Shown piece after piece: positions 18,708 to 27,183 of a DNA stretch of 64,000 nucleotides. Within the stretch, counting starts at the first letter, position 1. Every line of letters starts with the position of its first letter. The stretch is taken from the NCBI RefSeq assembly GCF_018402285.1, contig NZ_JAGYJH010000006.1:122837-186836 (forward strand). Direction: 5' to 3'. A program made the translations under genes and the position numbers. The notes under the pieces are model-generated. The model was not told the DNA's origin, made no database searches, and worked only from the letters and a program-made list of their open reading frames with translations. The DNA is from Hyphomonas sp. (GTDB lineage Bacteria > Pseudomonadota > Alphaproteobacteria > Caulobacterales > Hyphomonadaceae).

Positions 18708-18932
18708 ATGATGGAAATTCGAAGTGCAGAGATAATGAACTGGCGGGAGCGCGACAAGCGCAGCATGGCCGTCATGAAGCGCCTCATGTTCCCGGTTTTC
18801 CTGGTAACCGCATTGGCCGGAAGAGCATTCTCCGACAGTTCGGGAAAGGCCCGGCGCAGGGGCCAGTCAGTCGTTGCGGAAGCATCAGACCTGACCCACA
18901 GCGTCGTGCCATGGTTTTACGTGTTCCGCTAG
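18708..18932 (+). CDS. pufQ: PufQ-like protein
   Basis: 74 residues from the ATG at 18708, seven bases after AGGGAGGA; alternative starts are GTG 18702 and ATG 18711. One hydrophobic stretch (about residues 25-40) is flanked by basic residues, and the tail (VVAEASDLTHSVVPWFYV) resembles the conserved PufQ end. Position between bchZ and pufB and the 74-residue length both fit PufQ, which promotes bacteriochlorophyll production or delivery. Sequence similarity alone is weak, so much of the call rests on synteny. Confidence 0.7.
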   Translation: MMEIRSAEIMNWRERDKRSMAVMKRLMFPVFLVTALAGRAFSDSSGKARRRGQSVVAEASDLTHSVVPWFYVFR

Positions 18933-19051
18933 CGGATGAATAGCGGAGTGCAATTCAAGAGCTTTTGGCAATCCGATAATTCGGGCGCCAATTGGGCCGT
19001 AGCAGGTTGCTGCTGCGGTCATTGACCTAGGACCATGAACGGAGATTGTGA

Positions 19052-19282
19052 ATGGCCGAAAATACAAATGAGAGGACTGGGTCGCTGACAGGGTTGACAG
19101 CATCTGAGGCCCAGGAGTTCCACAAGATCTTCGTGATGAGTTTCATACTCTTTACGCTGATCGCTATTGTGGCTCACGCCCTGGTCTGGTCATGGCGACC
19201 CTGGATCCCCGGACCCGGTGGTTATGCCATGATTGAAGATGGGCTGAGACTTGCGACATCATTCGTAAGTCTCAAAGGATAG
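19052..19282 (+). CDS. pufB: LH1 antenna beta subunit
   Basis: 76 residues with GGAG seven bases before the ATG. The EAQEFH segment (19-24), one transmembrane helix (about 26-46) and the bacteriochlorophyll-ligand His42 in AHALVW are diagnostic, followed by RPWIPG. The tail after that proline is about 20 residues longer than in the shortest LH1 beta chains. The 119 bases between pufQ and pufB show no operator or clear hairpin. Confidence 0.95.
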   Translation: MAENTNERTGSLTGLTASEAQEFHKIFVMSFILFTLIAIVAHALVWSWRPWIPGPGGYAMIEDGLRLATSFVSLKG

Positions 19283-19294
19283 GAGGACTGAGAC

Positions 19295-19477
19295 ATGTGG
19301 AGATTATGGCTCCTTTTCGATCCCCGGCGCGTGCTGGTGGCTCTATCTGCTTTTCTATTCGTGCTTGCACTGCTGATCCACTTCATTCTGCTCAGCTCAC
19401 CCCGCTTCAACTGGCTCGGCACTGCGCCGACAGCTGTTGCGGAGCTGACAGTCGAAGCCCCGATTCAGCAAGTCTGA
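19295..19477 (+). CDS. pufA: LH1 antenna alpha subunit
   Basis: 60 residues. It opens with [12 protein letters not shown], has a single membrane helix, and places the bacteriochlorophyll-binding histidine at residue 29 (LLIHF), followed by RFNWL, all hallmarks of LH1 alpha. It follows pufB by 12 bases with an AGGAGG-like site. Alpha and beta chains form the ring around the reaction centre. A strong hairpin lies immediately downstream. Confidence 0.96.
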   Translation: MWRLWLLFDPRRVLVALSAFLFVLALLIHFILLSSPRFNWLGTAPTAVAELTVEAPIQQV

Positions 19478-19482
19478 TAGCG

Positions 19483-19515
19483 TTCCGGGCGGGTGGGCTG
19501 TCCATCCGCCCGGAA
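19483..19515 (+). promoter_or_regulatory. Intercistronic hairpin between pufA and pufL
   Basis: Arms 19483-19496 and 19502-19515 (TTCCGGGCGG...) pair over 14 bases with a single G-U pair around the five-base loop GCTGT. There is no following T-run. In purple bacteria a hairpin at this place protects the pufBA segment from 3' decay and sets the excess of LH1 over reaction-centre protein; the same role is likely here. Confidence 0.85.
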
Positions 19516-19589
19516 TACCTTGCAATTTGAATTGGGGCGTTGAAGTCCGCAGCAGCATAGCGGACGGCGCCGGAGGATGGAGCTGCAAC

Positions 19590-20417
19590 ATGGCGCTACT
19601 AAATTTTGAACGAAAGTACCGAATCCGGGGAGGGACGCTGATCGGCGGAGATCTTTTTGATTTCTGGATCGGGCCTTTCTATGTCGGGTTCTTCGGCGTA
19701 ACCGCCGCCTTCTTTGCTTTCCTTGGCACGGCTCTGATCTTTCTCGGCGCCTCAATGGAGAATACCTGGAATCCCTGGCTAATCAGCATTGATCCGCCGC
19801 CCATAGAGTATGGGTTGCAGCTTGCTCCGATGGCGGACGGGGGTATCTGGCAGATCGTCACGATCTGCGCGATCGGGGCCTTTGTATCCTGGGCGCTTCG
19901 GGAAGTCGAAATATCTCGAAAGCTCGGTATGGGATTGCATGTTCCTATTGCCTTCGGGGTTGCGATATTTGCGTATGTCACGCTCGTCGTGATCCGGCCG
20001 TTCCTCATGGGCGCCTGGGGTCATGGATTTCCCTATGGCATCATGAGCCATCTCGATTGGGTGTCCAACACAGGCTACGCTTACGGCAACTTCCACTACA
20101 ATCCCGCCCATATGGTGGCGATCACCTTCTTCTTCACAACCACACTTGCGCTGGCGCTGCATGGCGGGCTCGTCCTGTCGGCAACCAACCCCGGCCGCGG
20201 GAAAACCGTGAAAACCCCTGAGCACGAGAACGCTTTCTTCCGCGATTTCATCGGCTATTCGGTGGGCACGCTCGGCATCCACCGCGTCGGTCTCTTCCTG
20301 GCCCTCTCGGCGGGGATATGGAGCGCAATCTGCATCGTCATTTCCGGCCCCTTCTATGAAGGCTCCTGGATCGACTGGTGGAATGCGTGGAAAAACTTCC
20401 CGATCTGGCGCATGTAA
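19590..20417 (+). CDS. pufL: Photosynthetic reaction centre L subunit
   Basis: 275 residues from the ATG at 19590 (start [15 protein letters not shown] seven bases upstream); an upstream start at 19527 adds sequence not seen in L subunits. Five membrane helices. Ligand histidines are recognisable: SHLDW (accessory bacteriochlorophyll), NPAHM (special pair), and ALHGG and GIHRVG (non-haem iron). With PufM it binds the pigments and quinones of the type II reaction centre. Confidence 0.97.
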   Translation: MALLNFERKYRIRGGTLIGGDLFDFWIGPFYVGFFGVTAAFFAFLGTALIFLGASMENTWNPWLISIDPPPIEYGLQLAPMADGGIWQIVTICAIGAFVSWALREVEISRKLGMGLHVPIAFGVAIFAYVTLVVIRPFLMGAWGHGFPYGIMSHLDWVSNTGYAYGNFHYNPAHMVAITFFFTTTLALALHGGLVLSATNPGRGKTVKTPEHENAFFRDFIGYSVGTLGIHRVGLFLALSAGIWSAICIVISGPFYEGSWIDWWNAWKNFPIWRM

Positions 20418-20429
20418 AGGTCCAGTCCG

Positions 20430-21353
20430 ATGACAGACTATCAGAATATCTTCACTCAAACGCAGGTCCGGGGTCATATCGACTACGGGGTCGTCGAAGG
20501 CCCCGGGGACGAGCCCCGCTACCACATTACATCCACAAGCCACCTCATGGGGCGGATCGGAGATGCCCAGATCGGGCCGATCTATCTCGGCTGGTCGGGT
20601 ATTGCCTCGCTCATCTGCGGGTTCATCGCGATCGAAATCATCGGCCTCAACATGTGGGCCAGTGTCGGATGGGACCCGATCAAGTTCTTCGGCCAGCTAC
20701 CCTGGCTGTCGCTTGATCAGCCGCTCCCGGAGCATGGCCTGTCACTATTCATGCCGCTAAATGAAGGCGGGTGGTGGCTGATGGCCGGCTTCTTCCTGAC
20801 ATCCTCCATTATTCTCTGGTGGGTGAGATCCTACAGGCGCGCGATCCAGCTTGGGCTTGGCACGCATATCTGCTGGGGCTTTGCTGCCGCGATCTGGCTT
20901 TATCTCGTCTGCGGGTTCATCCGTCCCGTGATGATGGGAAGTTGGTCTGAGGCGGTACCCTTCGGAATATTCTCTCACCTCGACTGGACCAACAATCTGT
21001 CGCTGCTCTACGGGAACTTCTTCTACAATCCCTTCCACATGCTCTCGATTGCGTTCCTCTATGGGTCTGCGCTTCTCTTCGCGATGCATGGGGCGACCAT
21101 TCTTGCGGTTGGCCGGTATGGCGGCGAGCGTGAGATCGAGCAGATCACGGACCGCGGTACAGCATCGGAGCGCGCAGCCTTGTTCTGGCGCTGGACAATG
21201 GGCTTCAATGCATCGATGGAGTCGATCCACCGCTGGGCCTGGTGGTTTGCCATCCTCTGTCCGATCACGGGCGGGATTGGCGTGCTGCTCACGGGTACGG
21301 TTGTCGACAACTGGTTCCTGTGGGGCGCGGAGAACGGCTTCGCGCGATTCTGA
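20430..21353 (+). CDS. pufM: Photosynthetic reaction centre M subunit
   Basis: 307 residues, five helices. SHLDW, NPFHM, AMHGAT and SIHRWAWW supply the accessory, special-pair and iron-ligand histidines; the tyrosine in AFLYGS corresponds to the electron-transfer-tuning M210 of Rhodobacter. Start 12 bases after pufL. A terminator follows directly and no pufC or pufX gene is present, so the special pair is probably re-reduced by a soluble or separately encoded cytochrome c. Confidence 0.97.
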   Translation: MTDYQNIFTQTQVRGHIDYGVVEGPGDEPRYHITSTSHLMGRIGDAQIGPIYLGWSGIASLICGFIAIEIIGLNMWASVGWDPIKFFGQLPWLSLDQPLPEHGLSLFMPLNEGGWWLMAGFFLTSSIILWWVRSYRRAIQLGLGTHICWGFAAAIWLYLVCGFIRPVMMGSWSEAVPFGIFSHLDWTNNLSLLYGNFFYNPFHMLSIAFLYGSALLFAMHGATILAVGRYGGEREIEQITDRGTASERAALFWRWTMGFNASMESIHRWAWWFAILCPITGGIGVLLTGTVVDNWFLWGAENGFARF

Positions 21354-21387
21354 AAGTAGCTGGAGCCTCCCAGCTACCCCCAAACTC

Positions 21388-21419
21388 AAGCCAGGTCCGT
21401 TCAGGGCCTGGCTTTTTTT
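21388..21419 (+). terminator. Rho-independent terminator after pufM
   Basis: AAGCCAGGTCC pairs with GGGCCTGGCTT (one G-U pair) across a short loop and is followed by a run of T residues. It closes the puf operon. The end of the small convergent membrane gene (stop at 21401-21403) lies inside the stem. Confidence 0.9.
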
Positions 21420-21676
21420 ATCCGGGTCCAGACGGAGATGATCAGGAACAGATGAGTGAACAGGCTTCCCAGAAGGGGCAGGGCGGTCATTCCGCTTTCG
21501 CCGCCCTCGAGCGCCAGCCTGAGCGCAGTCATCAACAGCGCTCCGCTCGCAAGGAACCAGAATGCCGGCAAGATCCAGTCACCCGCGCCTGCGCGGCGCA
21601 GGAGCAGCGCAATGATCAGAAACTCTCCGCCCACGGCGAGGATGATCAAGTCAATCAGGGCGGGGGTAATGATCAT
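21401..21676 (-). CDS. Small multispanning membrane protein downstream of tspO
   Basis: 91 residues with three to four hydrophobic helices and a short basic C-terminus; no family recognised. Its ATG overlaps the tspO stop (ATGA at 21673-21676), continuing the chain of four-base overlaps through bchG, the carrier gene, bchP and tspO, which argues that it is a real cotranslated gene. Its last codons (KKARP) are encoded within the puf terminator stem. Function unknown. Confidence 0.6.
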   Translation of the reverse strand: MIITPALIDLIILAVGGEFLIIALLLRRAGAGDWILPAFWFLASGALLMTALRLALEGGESGMTALPLLGSLFTHLFLIISVWTRIKKARP

Positions 21677-22173
21677 GGAAGTGTCCCGAAAGGCCCATTG
21701 AGCTCAACGACCTTGTAATTGAGCCAGCCGGCAAAGCTAACCCAGCAAAGGTAGGGAACCAGGAGAGCCGCCGCCATCGGTGACCGCCGTCCGAGCAGGA
21801 CGATCAGACAGACGACGGAGATCCAGAGAGCGATCAGTTCCGCCATCGCCCAGTCCGGACGCCGGAGCGTAAAGAACACGCCGCTCCAGCCGACATTCAG
21901 CAGGGCATTTATGAAGAACAATGACAGGAGCCAGGCACGCCCCGCAGAGGTCTGCATCGTGCGCCAGCCTGCAGTCCCGGCCAGAACGGCAAGGGCGTAA
22001 ATGATGGCCCAGGCCGGGCCGAACACCCAGTCCGGTGGATTGAGGGCGGACTTCTCCAGCCCGCGATACCACGCATCGATCTTAGTCATCGAGCCGCCCG
22101 CAAAGGCCGTCAGTAGGGCCGTCCCCGCGGCGATCAAAAGGGGTTTGCGGGCTCCTCTCGCCGATCCTGTCAC
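21673..22173 (-). CDS. tspO: TspO/MBR family tryptophan-rich sensory protein
   Basis: 166 residues with five predicted spans. The PPDWVFGPAWAIIY and PYLCWVSFAGWLNY segments are the family signatures, and tryptophans are frequent. TspO binds porphyrins and, in Rhodobacter, modulates pigment gene expression in response to oxygen. In Rhodobacter tspO (crtK) sits among the carotenoid genes; here it is in the bchG-bchP operon. It overlaps bchP by four bases. Confidence 0.9.
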   Translation of the reverse strand: MTGSARGARKPLLIAAGTALLTAFAGGSMTKIDAWYRGLEKSALNPPDWVFGPAWAIIYALAVLAGTAGWRTMQTSAGRAWLLSLFFINALLNVGWSGVFFTLRRPDWAMAELIALWISVVCLIVLLGRRSPMAAALLVPYLCWVSFAGWLNYKVVELNGPFGTLP

Positions 22174-23387
22174 GTTTCTTTGGGCTGTCGCGGTGACAGG
22201 CCAAGCAGGTGGGCGGTGTCCTTCAGGAAGATCCGCAGGTGTGCCATATGGTCGGGCTTGCCGAGCCGCTTGTTGAGATAGGCGTCCCAGGTCAAGCGTT
22301 GCACATCGCGGTCATTGCACATCGCCACAAAGCCTTCGCGGCGCTTGTCGGAGCGGTACCAGAAATGTTGCATGATGCCGAGGATCATGAAGACCTGGCC
22401 GTGTGCCTTCATGTAACGCTTGCGGGTGCCGGCAAGCTTCCTTGCATCCCCCGTGGCGAGGAACTCCTTCACCGAGATAGCCGCTTCCTGCCCGCCCAGC
22501 ATAGCATAATAGATGCCTTCGCCTGACGCCGGCGCCACGCATCCCGCCGCATCACCAGCAAGAATGACATCGCGGCCATTATCCCACTTCTTGAGTGGTT
22601 TGAGCGGTATCGGCGCGCCTTCCTTGCGGATCAGCTCGGCATCCTGAAGCCCGGTTTCCTTGCGCAGCACACGGATGGCGTCGCGCAGGGAGAAGCCCTT
22701 CTGAGCGCTGCCCACGCCGACGCTCGCCGTATCGCCATGCGGGAAAACCCAGGCATAGAAGTCAGGCGACAGATGCCCCTGATAGTATATCTCGCATCGA
22801 TCAGGGTCGAAGTCTTTCCCGGCAGCAGGCGAACGAATGATTTCATGATAGGCGAAGACACAGCGCGTCTCGCCGCCGCCCTTGATCGTCTGCGCTGCCA
22901 CGCGAGAGCGGGCGCCGTCGGCGCCGATGACGCAGCGCGCCCTGACACGCACGGGGGCGCCTGCGCCTTTGGGCTCGTACTCCACGATGGCGGTGCCGTC
23001 TTCGTCCCGCAGGAACTGCGTGAAAAAGCCGTCGCGGCGCTCGGCGCCTGCTCGCACGGCGCGTTCCCGCAGCCATTCGTCGAAATGTTCCCGGTCGACC
23101 ATGCCAACTGTGCCGCCTTGAACGATCATGTCCACGGTGCGGCCGGAGGGGGCAATCATCCGGGCACTGCTCGCGCGCGCTACAAGAAGATCGGCGGGAA
23201 TGTCAAAGTCCTCAATGAGGCGCGGAGGGATTGCGCCGCCACACGGCTTGATGCGGCCGGACTTGTCCAGAAGAAGGACCTTCTTCCCGGCAAGGGCTAG
23301 TTCATGCGCGGCGGTAGCTCCCGAAGGCCCGCCGCCCACGACAACAGCGTCATAGGTGCGGGATGTCTCAACCAGGTTCAGACTCAT
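22170..23387 (-). CDS. bchP: Geranylgeranyl reductase BchP
   Basis: 405 residues, FAD-dependent reductase. The N-terminal VVGGGPSGATAAHELA dinucleotide motif is near residues 16-31; GADGARSRVA and LAGDAAGCVAPASGEGIYYA are conserved blocks of the family. BchP saturates three double bonds of the geranylgeranyl tail to give the phytyl ester of bacteriochlorophyll a. Both ends overlap neighbours by ATGA, typical of the bchG-carrier-bchP operon. Confidence 0.94.
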   Translation of the reverse strand: MSLNLVETSRTYDAVVVGGGPSGATAAHELALAGKKVLLLDKSGRIKPCGGAIPPRLIEDFDIPADLLVARASSARMIAPSGRTVDMIVQGGTVGMVDREHFDEWLRERAVRAGAERRDGFFTQFLRDEDGTAIVEYEPKGAGAPVRVRARCVIGADGARSRVAAQTIKGGGETRCVFAYHEIIRSPAAGKDFDPDRCEIYYQGHLSPDFYAWVFPHGDTASVGVGSAQKGFSLRDAIRVLRKETGLQDAELIRKEGAPIPLKPLKKWDNGRDVILAGDAAGCVAPASGEGIYYAMLGGQEAAISVKEFLATGDARKLAGTRKRYMKAHGQVFMILGIMQHFWYRSDKRREGFVAMCNDRDVQRLTWDAYLNKRLGKPDHMAHLRIFLKDTAHLLGLSPRQPKET

Positions 23388-24754
23388 GACTTTGTTCCTT
23401 CAGTCAGCAGAAACTCTCCCGCCGGGAGGATCGGCAATCGAGTGGTGGTCTCTCCCTCCGGCCGGGAGATGCGCGTGACGAGCCATGCGGCGACCACAAA
23501 CAGCAGTCCTTCGACGGCAAAGACGATCGAGAAGGACGCCGCCGCGTCGGCAAAGACGAGGCGGGCAATATCCAGTGAGACCGCCCCGGCAAGTCCGCCA
23601 ATGCCAAAGGCAATGGCCTGGGAGGCGCCCCAAAGTCCCATGCGCGTGCCTTCCCGGGAAGCGCGTCCGCTGCTGGCAAGCGTCATCATTGATCCGATTG
23701 CCGACACCGCAAAGACACCATTGGACACACCCAGAGCTAGAATATTCGGCACAAGCGGCCAGTTTGCGCCGAGCGCCTGCGTGCCAGCAGCAAGCGCAAG
23801 CAGGCTCGCTGCGGAGGCCAGGCAGCCGCCTATCGTCCAGGCTCTCATGAAGCCCGGCCTTGATTTGCCCACGAGCGTGCCAGCAAGAGCGACCGCGATC
23901 ATGCCGATCAGTGTGCCAACATTCTGGACGCCGGCGAGTTGAGTGGAAGCGCCGGCACTGTACCCGTGCACGATGCCTGCAAAGGGCTCCAGGATCAGGT
24001 CCTGCGCGCTGTAGGCAAGCATCGAGACAAAGACGAAGATTGTAAACCGGCGGGCTTCAGTTTCCGCCCATATCTCTGCTATCGCTGCCCTGAATTCAAT
24101 GTTGGGGGCGTCCTCGGCCGGGGAGTGCGCGCGCGCTGTTCTTCGCTTTTCAAGCCCCATGAGCGCGAGCGCCGTGATCGTCACGGAAATCAGACCGGTG
24201 CCAGCCGTCACAAGGATAAGACGCTCAAAGCTGAATGGCTTGAGCAGTTGTCCGCCAATGCCTGCCGTCAGGATGAACCCCACGATCATCATGATCCACA
24301 CGATGGCGGCTGCCGCTGCCTTGCGCTCTGGCGGCGTACGAATTGCGAGCAGCGCGAGCAAATTGGTACCTGCCGCGCCGACACCGCCTCCGATGAGGAC
24401 GAACGCCAGAAAGGACAGGCCAAGACCAGCCACAAGGTTGGCCTGCATGATTGCGCCCGCCAGAGAGGCCAGGACGGCGCCGCTGGCCAGTACCGCCATC
24501 CCGCCAAGGATCCAGGGTGTCTGCCGCCCGCCGGCATCGGCGCCAAAGCCCCATCGTGGACGCGAAAGCTGGACGGCGTAGTGAAGCCCGACAAGCATCC
24601 CCGGTATCGCGGCGGCAAGGCCGAGTTCGACAACCATCACCCGGTTCAGTGTCGACGTCATCAGGATCACAATGGCGCCAAGGGAAGACTGGATCAGCCC
24701 CAGCCGGACAATGCCGAGCCAGCCGATCAGCGGCGCGCTATGTGAAGCGGTCAT
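23384..24754 (-). CDS. Bch2/PucC-type major facilitator carrier
   Basis: 456 residues from the ATG at 24754, which overlaps the bchG stop by ATGA (the ATG at 24766 would add four residues). About twelve membrane helices; TSTLNRVMVVELG is the signature of the bacteriochlorophyll delivery carriers of the PucC/LhaA/Bch2 group. The position between bchG and bchP matches the Bch2 (ORF428) clade, thought to hand newly made bacteriochlorophyll to assembly partners. A second paralogue, lhaA, lies at 37137. Confidence 0.88.
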   Translation of the reverse strand: MTASHSAPLIGWLGIVRLGLIQSSLGAIVILMTSTLNRVMVVELGLAAAIPGMLVGLHYAVQLSRPRWGFGADAGGRQTPWILGGMAVLASGAVLASLAGAIMQANLVAGLGLSFLAFVLIGGGVGAAGTNLLALLAIRTPPERKAAAAAIVWIMMIVGFILTAGIGGQLLKPFSFERLILVTAGTGLISVTITALALMGLEKRRTARAHSPAEDAPNIEFRAAIAEIWAETEARRFTIFVFVSMLAYSAQDLILEPFAGIVHGYSAGASTQLAGVQNVGTLIGMIAVALAGTLVGKSRPGFMRAWTIGGCLASAASLLALAAGTQALGANWPLVPNILALGVSNGVFAVSAIGSMMTLASSGRASREGTRMGLWGASQAIAFGIGGLAGAVSLDIARLVFADAAASFSIVFAVEGLLFVVAAWLVTRISRPEGETTTRLPILPAGEFLLTEGTKS

Positions 24755-25659
24755 GGCGCGCTCCACGGGGAGATCGCCAGCGCGCTGACAAGCATCCCGA
24801 GGACGTAGAGCGTAACCCCTGTGGAACTGTACCAGATGGCCTTGCCGCGCGGGTCAGCCAGCAGCGCGCCCATCAGCCAGATCTGGATTCCCAGGAGCCC
24901 GGTTACAATCCCGGCATGGATCGGCTTTCCGAGGAAGATCAGCATTAGGATCACCGCCATCTGCGGCAGCGCCATCACGATGCAGGCAAGCCGCGCCGCC
25001 CGGTCCGGGCCGAGCTGGACCGGTAGGGAGCGGACCCCCATTTTCTGGTCGCCCTCGATGGATTTGAAATCATTCAGGGTCATGATCCCGTGCGCGCCGA
25101 TCGAATAGCTGATGGCCAGGAAGAAGATGAGCCCGTTGGGAAGGCCGCCCAGCATGACAGCCGCGCCGGTCAGCCAGGCAATGCCTTCATAGGAAAATCC
25201 GACTGCCGCATTGCCCCACCAGCCATTCAGTTTCAGCCTGAGGGGAGGGGCGCTGTAGGCCCAGGCGAGGAATACGGCCGCGACTGTCGCGATAAAGGCC
25301 CAGAAGCCGAGCGCGAGCCCCAGCAGCAGCGAGAGCGCTGACCATATGATGGCGAGGTAAAGGCCCCACTGGCCGGGAATCCGGCCCGACGGGATGGGGC
25401 GTCCAGGCTCGTTGATGGCATCCACATGCCGGTCGTACCAGTCATTCACGGCCTGGCTTGAGGCGCAGACCATGGGCCCGGCCAGCAACATGCCGCCCAG
25501 CAATAAATGCAGATTTCCTAGGAGTGGCTGCCCGCTTGAAACCGCGCCGCACATATACGCCCACATCGCGGCAAACCAGGTGACAGGTTTGAACAGCTCT
25601 AGGACTGCAGCAGGTTGCGGCAGACGGTGACCAACAGCAGACGCAGGCATCCTGACCAT
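24751..25659 (-). CDS. bchG: Bacteriochlorophyll a synthase BchG
   Basis: 302 residues from the ATG at 25659; alternatives are ATG 25650 and GTG 25680, the latter inside the operator. A UbiA-family prenyltransferase with eight or nine membrane helices. The aspartate-rich NDWYDRHVDAINEP motif and the second LNDFKSIEGDQ motif bind the prenyl diphosphate. It esterifies bacteriochlorophyllide a with geranylgeranyl diphosphate. A -10-like TACGAT ends six bases before the ATG, so a leaderless transcript is plausible. Confidence 0.93.
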   Translation of the reverse strand: MVRMPASAVGHRLPQPAAVLELFKPVTWFAAMWAYMCGAVSSGQPLLGNLHLLLGGMLLAGPMVCASSQAVNDWYDRHVDAINEPGRPIPSGRIPGQWGLYLAIIWSALSLLLGLALGFWAFIATVAAVFLAWAYSAPPLRLKLNGWWGNAAVGFSYEGIAWLTGAAVMLGGLPNGLIFFLAISYSIGAHGIMTLNDFKSIEGDQKMGVRSLPVQLGPDRAARLACIVMALPQMAVILMLIFLGKPIHAGIVTGLLGIQIWLMGALLADPRGKAIWYSSTGVTLYVLGMLVSALAISPWSAP

Positions 25660-25664
25660 GAAAA

Positions 25665-25705
25665 ATCGTAAGATTGACACGCATAAGTGTCAACTCAATT
25701 AGACA
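25665..25705 (-). promoter_or_regulatory. PpsR operator and promoter of the bchG operon
   Basis: An exact TGT-N12-ACA site (TGTCAA-N6-TAGACA) spans 25688-25705. Eight bases away at 25674-25679 is a lone TTGACA half-site. On the minus strand TTGACA (25693-25688) and TACGAT (25670-25665) are 17 bases apart, a good sigma-70-type promoter. The operator overlaps the -35, which fits repression by PpsR, encoded immediately downstream on the same strand of the neighbouring unit. Confidence 0.75.
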
Positions 25706-25719
25706 ACTTTTAGGTCGGA

Positions 25720-27144
25720 TTATTCCTTATCTTCGAAACCGAACCGGTTCAGTTTCGAGTAAAGCCCCTGGCGGCTGAGGCCAAGGATTTCCGCGGCCGA
25801 TGCGCGGTTGTCATCGGTCAGCCGAAGGGCTGCCTCTATGCAGAGCCGCTCAATCAAGGCCGTGGAGTCACGGACGATATCTTTCAGCGGCATCCGGCCG
25901 ACAAGGCTCGTGAGATGCTCAACGGATTTAGGCAGCTCTTCGCGGATGGGCGGCTCAGTGCTCAGTCGGCGGCCGACATTACGGATCGAAAATCCGTACA
26001 GCGCGCGGCCATCCTCGCCCGAGTTCACACCCGACACTTCGACGTCCTCTTCGCTGCCAAACCGGTCACGGATGATCGTCGCGAAATTGCGCGCCGACCC
26101 ATTGGTCCGAATCGCGGAGATAAGCACATTCAGGTCAGTCGTGGACCGTCCGAGGAAGTCTGAAAGGCGGGCTCCGGATATGGCAGACCGGCTCATCAAT
26201 TGAGTCATGCCGATGAACGCCTTATTGGCCGTAACGATCCTGAGATCGCCATCTGCAACCACAAATCCGTCGGGAAGTTCTTCCAGAATGCTGAGCAGCG
26301 GTGCGCCAGCCATCTCGGGCACCACCGCATTATTTTTGCGGTCGAGAATTCGGCAAATCACGCGCACGTCGCGCCCCTGGCGAAAGGCGTCGGCGAGTAC
26401 TTTCAGTTTCTCGCCCTTGCGTCCCGTCACGGTATTGCAGCTCGACTGGCCGTTCGCCGCAGCCTGGGCGATCATCCGCTCCAGCGCGCGCGCGCTGGAA
26501 GGATCAAAGAGGCTCGTCATAATGCCTTGGGCGATGTCGTCGAGATTCATCTGAAGCTGGACCGCTGCCGCCGGATTGGCGTCTTCGACCTTCAGCTGGT
26601 CTGCGTCGACAATCAGAATAGCTTCGCTCACTGCCTGGAAAATCGTGCGGTACCGCGCTTCGGCTTGCCGCATCAGGCCGTAATCATGCTCAAGTTCCTG
26701 CTGAACTTTCAGCAGGCGCTGCTGCAATTCGGCGGCCGTGCGCAGATCCCGCCCAAGTGCGATCATCCGGTTGCTTTGTTTCGTAGCGACCGTGCGATAG
26801 GCAATCGGCAGTTCCTTCGCGCCTGCGGTCGGATGGTTCACATGCCGGGCAGGCTGCGACGCCAGGGAACCGGCCCCGTTGAGCAAGGCGGAAATCTTGG
26901 GCCGGCTCTCGACCGTCACGGTCTCGGCCCATTCCTTACCGATCCAGCCTTCGACCACGCCTGACCTGCGCAGATCTTCCAGCGACACGGCAGCGTCTCT
27001 GATTCGTCCGTCTTCAATCACCAGCGTGATGTCGGAAGAATTCACCACCAGAGCGGCAATAGTATCGGCATCCAGGCCCGAAAAGCTGTCTTCGGCGTTT
27101 CGAAAAGGCAGTCTGCTTGGGGAGTGGTCCGAGGTGGCTTCCAT
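25720..27144 (-). CDS. ppsR: PpsR/CrtJ transcriptional regulator
   Basis: 474 residues. Layout: N-terminal PAS-like region (about 25-130), a linker coiled coil (about 134-160), two PAS domains (about 165-275 and 285-395) and a Fis-type helix-turn-helix at about 433-470 ending SRQGLYSKLNRFGF. Cys435 at the start of the helix-turn-helix corresponds to the redox-active cysteine of CrtJ/PpsR; other cysteines are at 236 and 264. PpsR represses bch, crt and puc genes aerobically. It is followed by the convergent bchG promoter and preceded by aerR in the same orientation. Confidence 0.94.
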   Translation of the reverse strand: MEATSDHSPSRLPFRNAEDSFSGLDADTIAALVVNSSDITLVIEDGRIRDAAVSLEDLRRSGVVEGWIGKEWAETVTVESRPKISALLNGAGSLASQPARHVNHPTAGAKELPIAYRTVATKQSNRMIALGRDLRTAAELQQRLLKVQQELEHDYGLMRQAEARYRTIFQAVSEAILIVDADQLKVEDANPAAAVQLQMNLDDIAQGIMTSLFDPSSARALERMIAQAAANGQSSCNTVTGRKGEKLKVLADAFRQGRDVRVICRILDRKNNAVVPEMAGAPLLSILEELPDGFVVADGDLRIVTANKAFIGMTQLMSRSAISGARLSDFLGRSTTDLNVLISAIRTNGSARNFATIIRDRFGSEEDVEVSGVNSGEDGRALYGFSIRNVGRRLSTEPPIREELPKSVEHLTSLVGRMPLKDIVRDSTALIERLCIEAALRLTDDNRASAAEILGLSRQGLYSKLNRFGFEDKE

Positions 27145-27183
27145 ATCTTTTTCCAGAAGCTGAAATGACGGTTGTGCAAGCCC

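Noticed and set aside
20430..21353. Tyrosine instead of histidine in LLYGN of PufM, first suspected as a lost pigment ligand
   Set aside because: The accessory bacteriochlorophyll ligand is the histidine in SHLDW, which is present; Tyr at the other place also occurs in Blastochloris.
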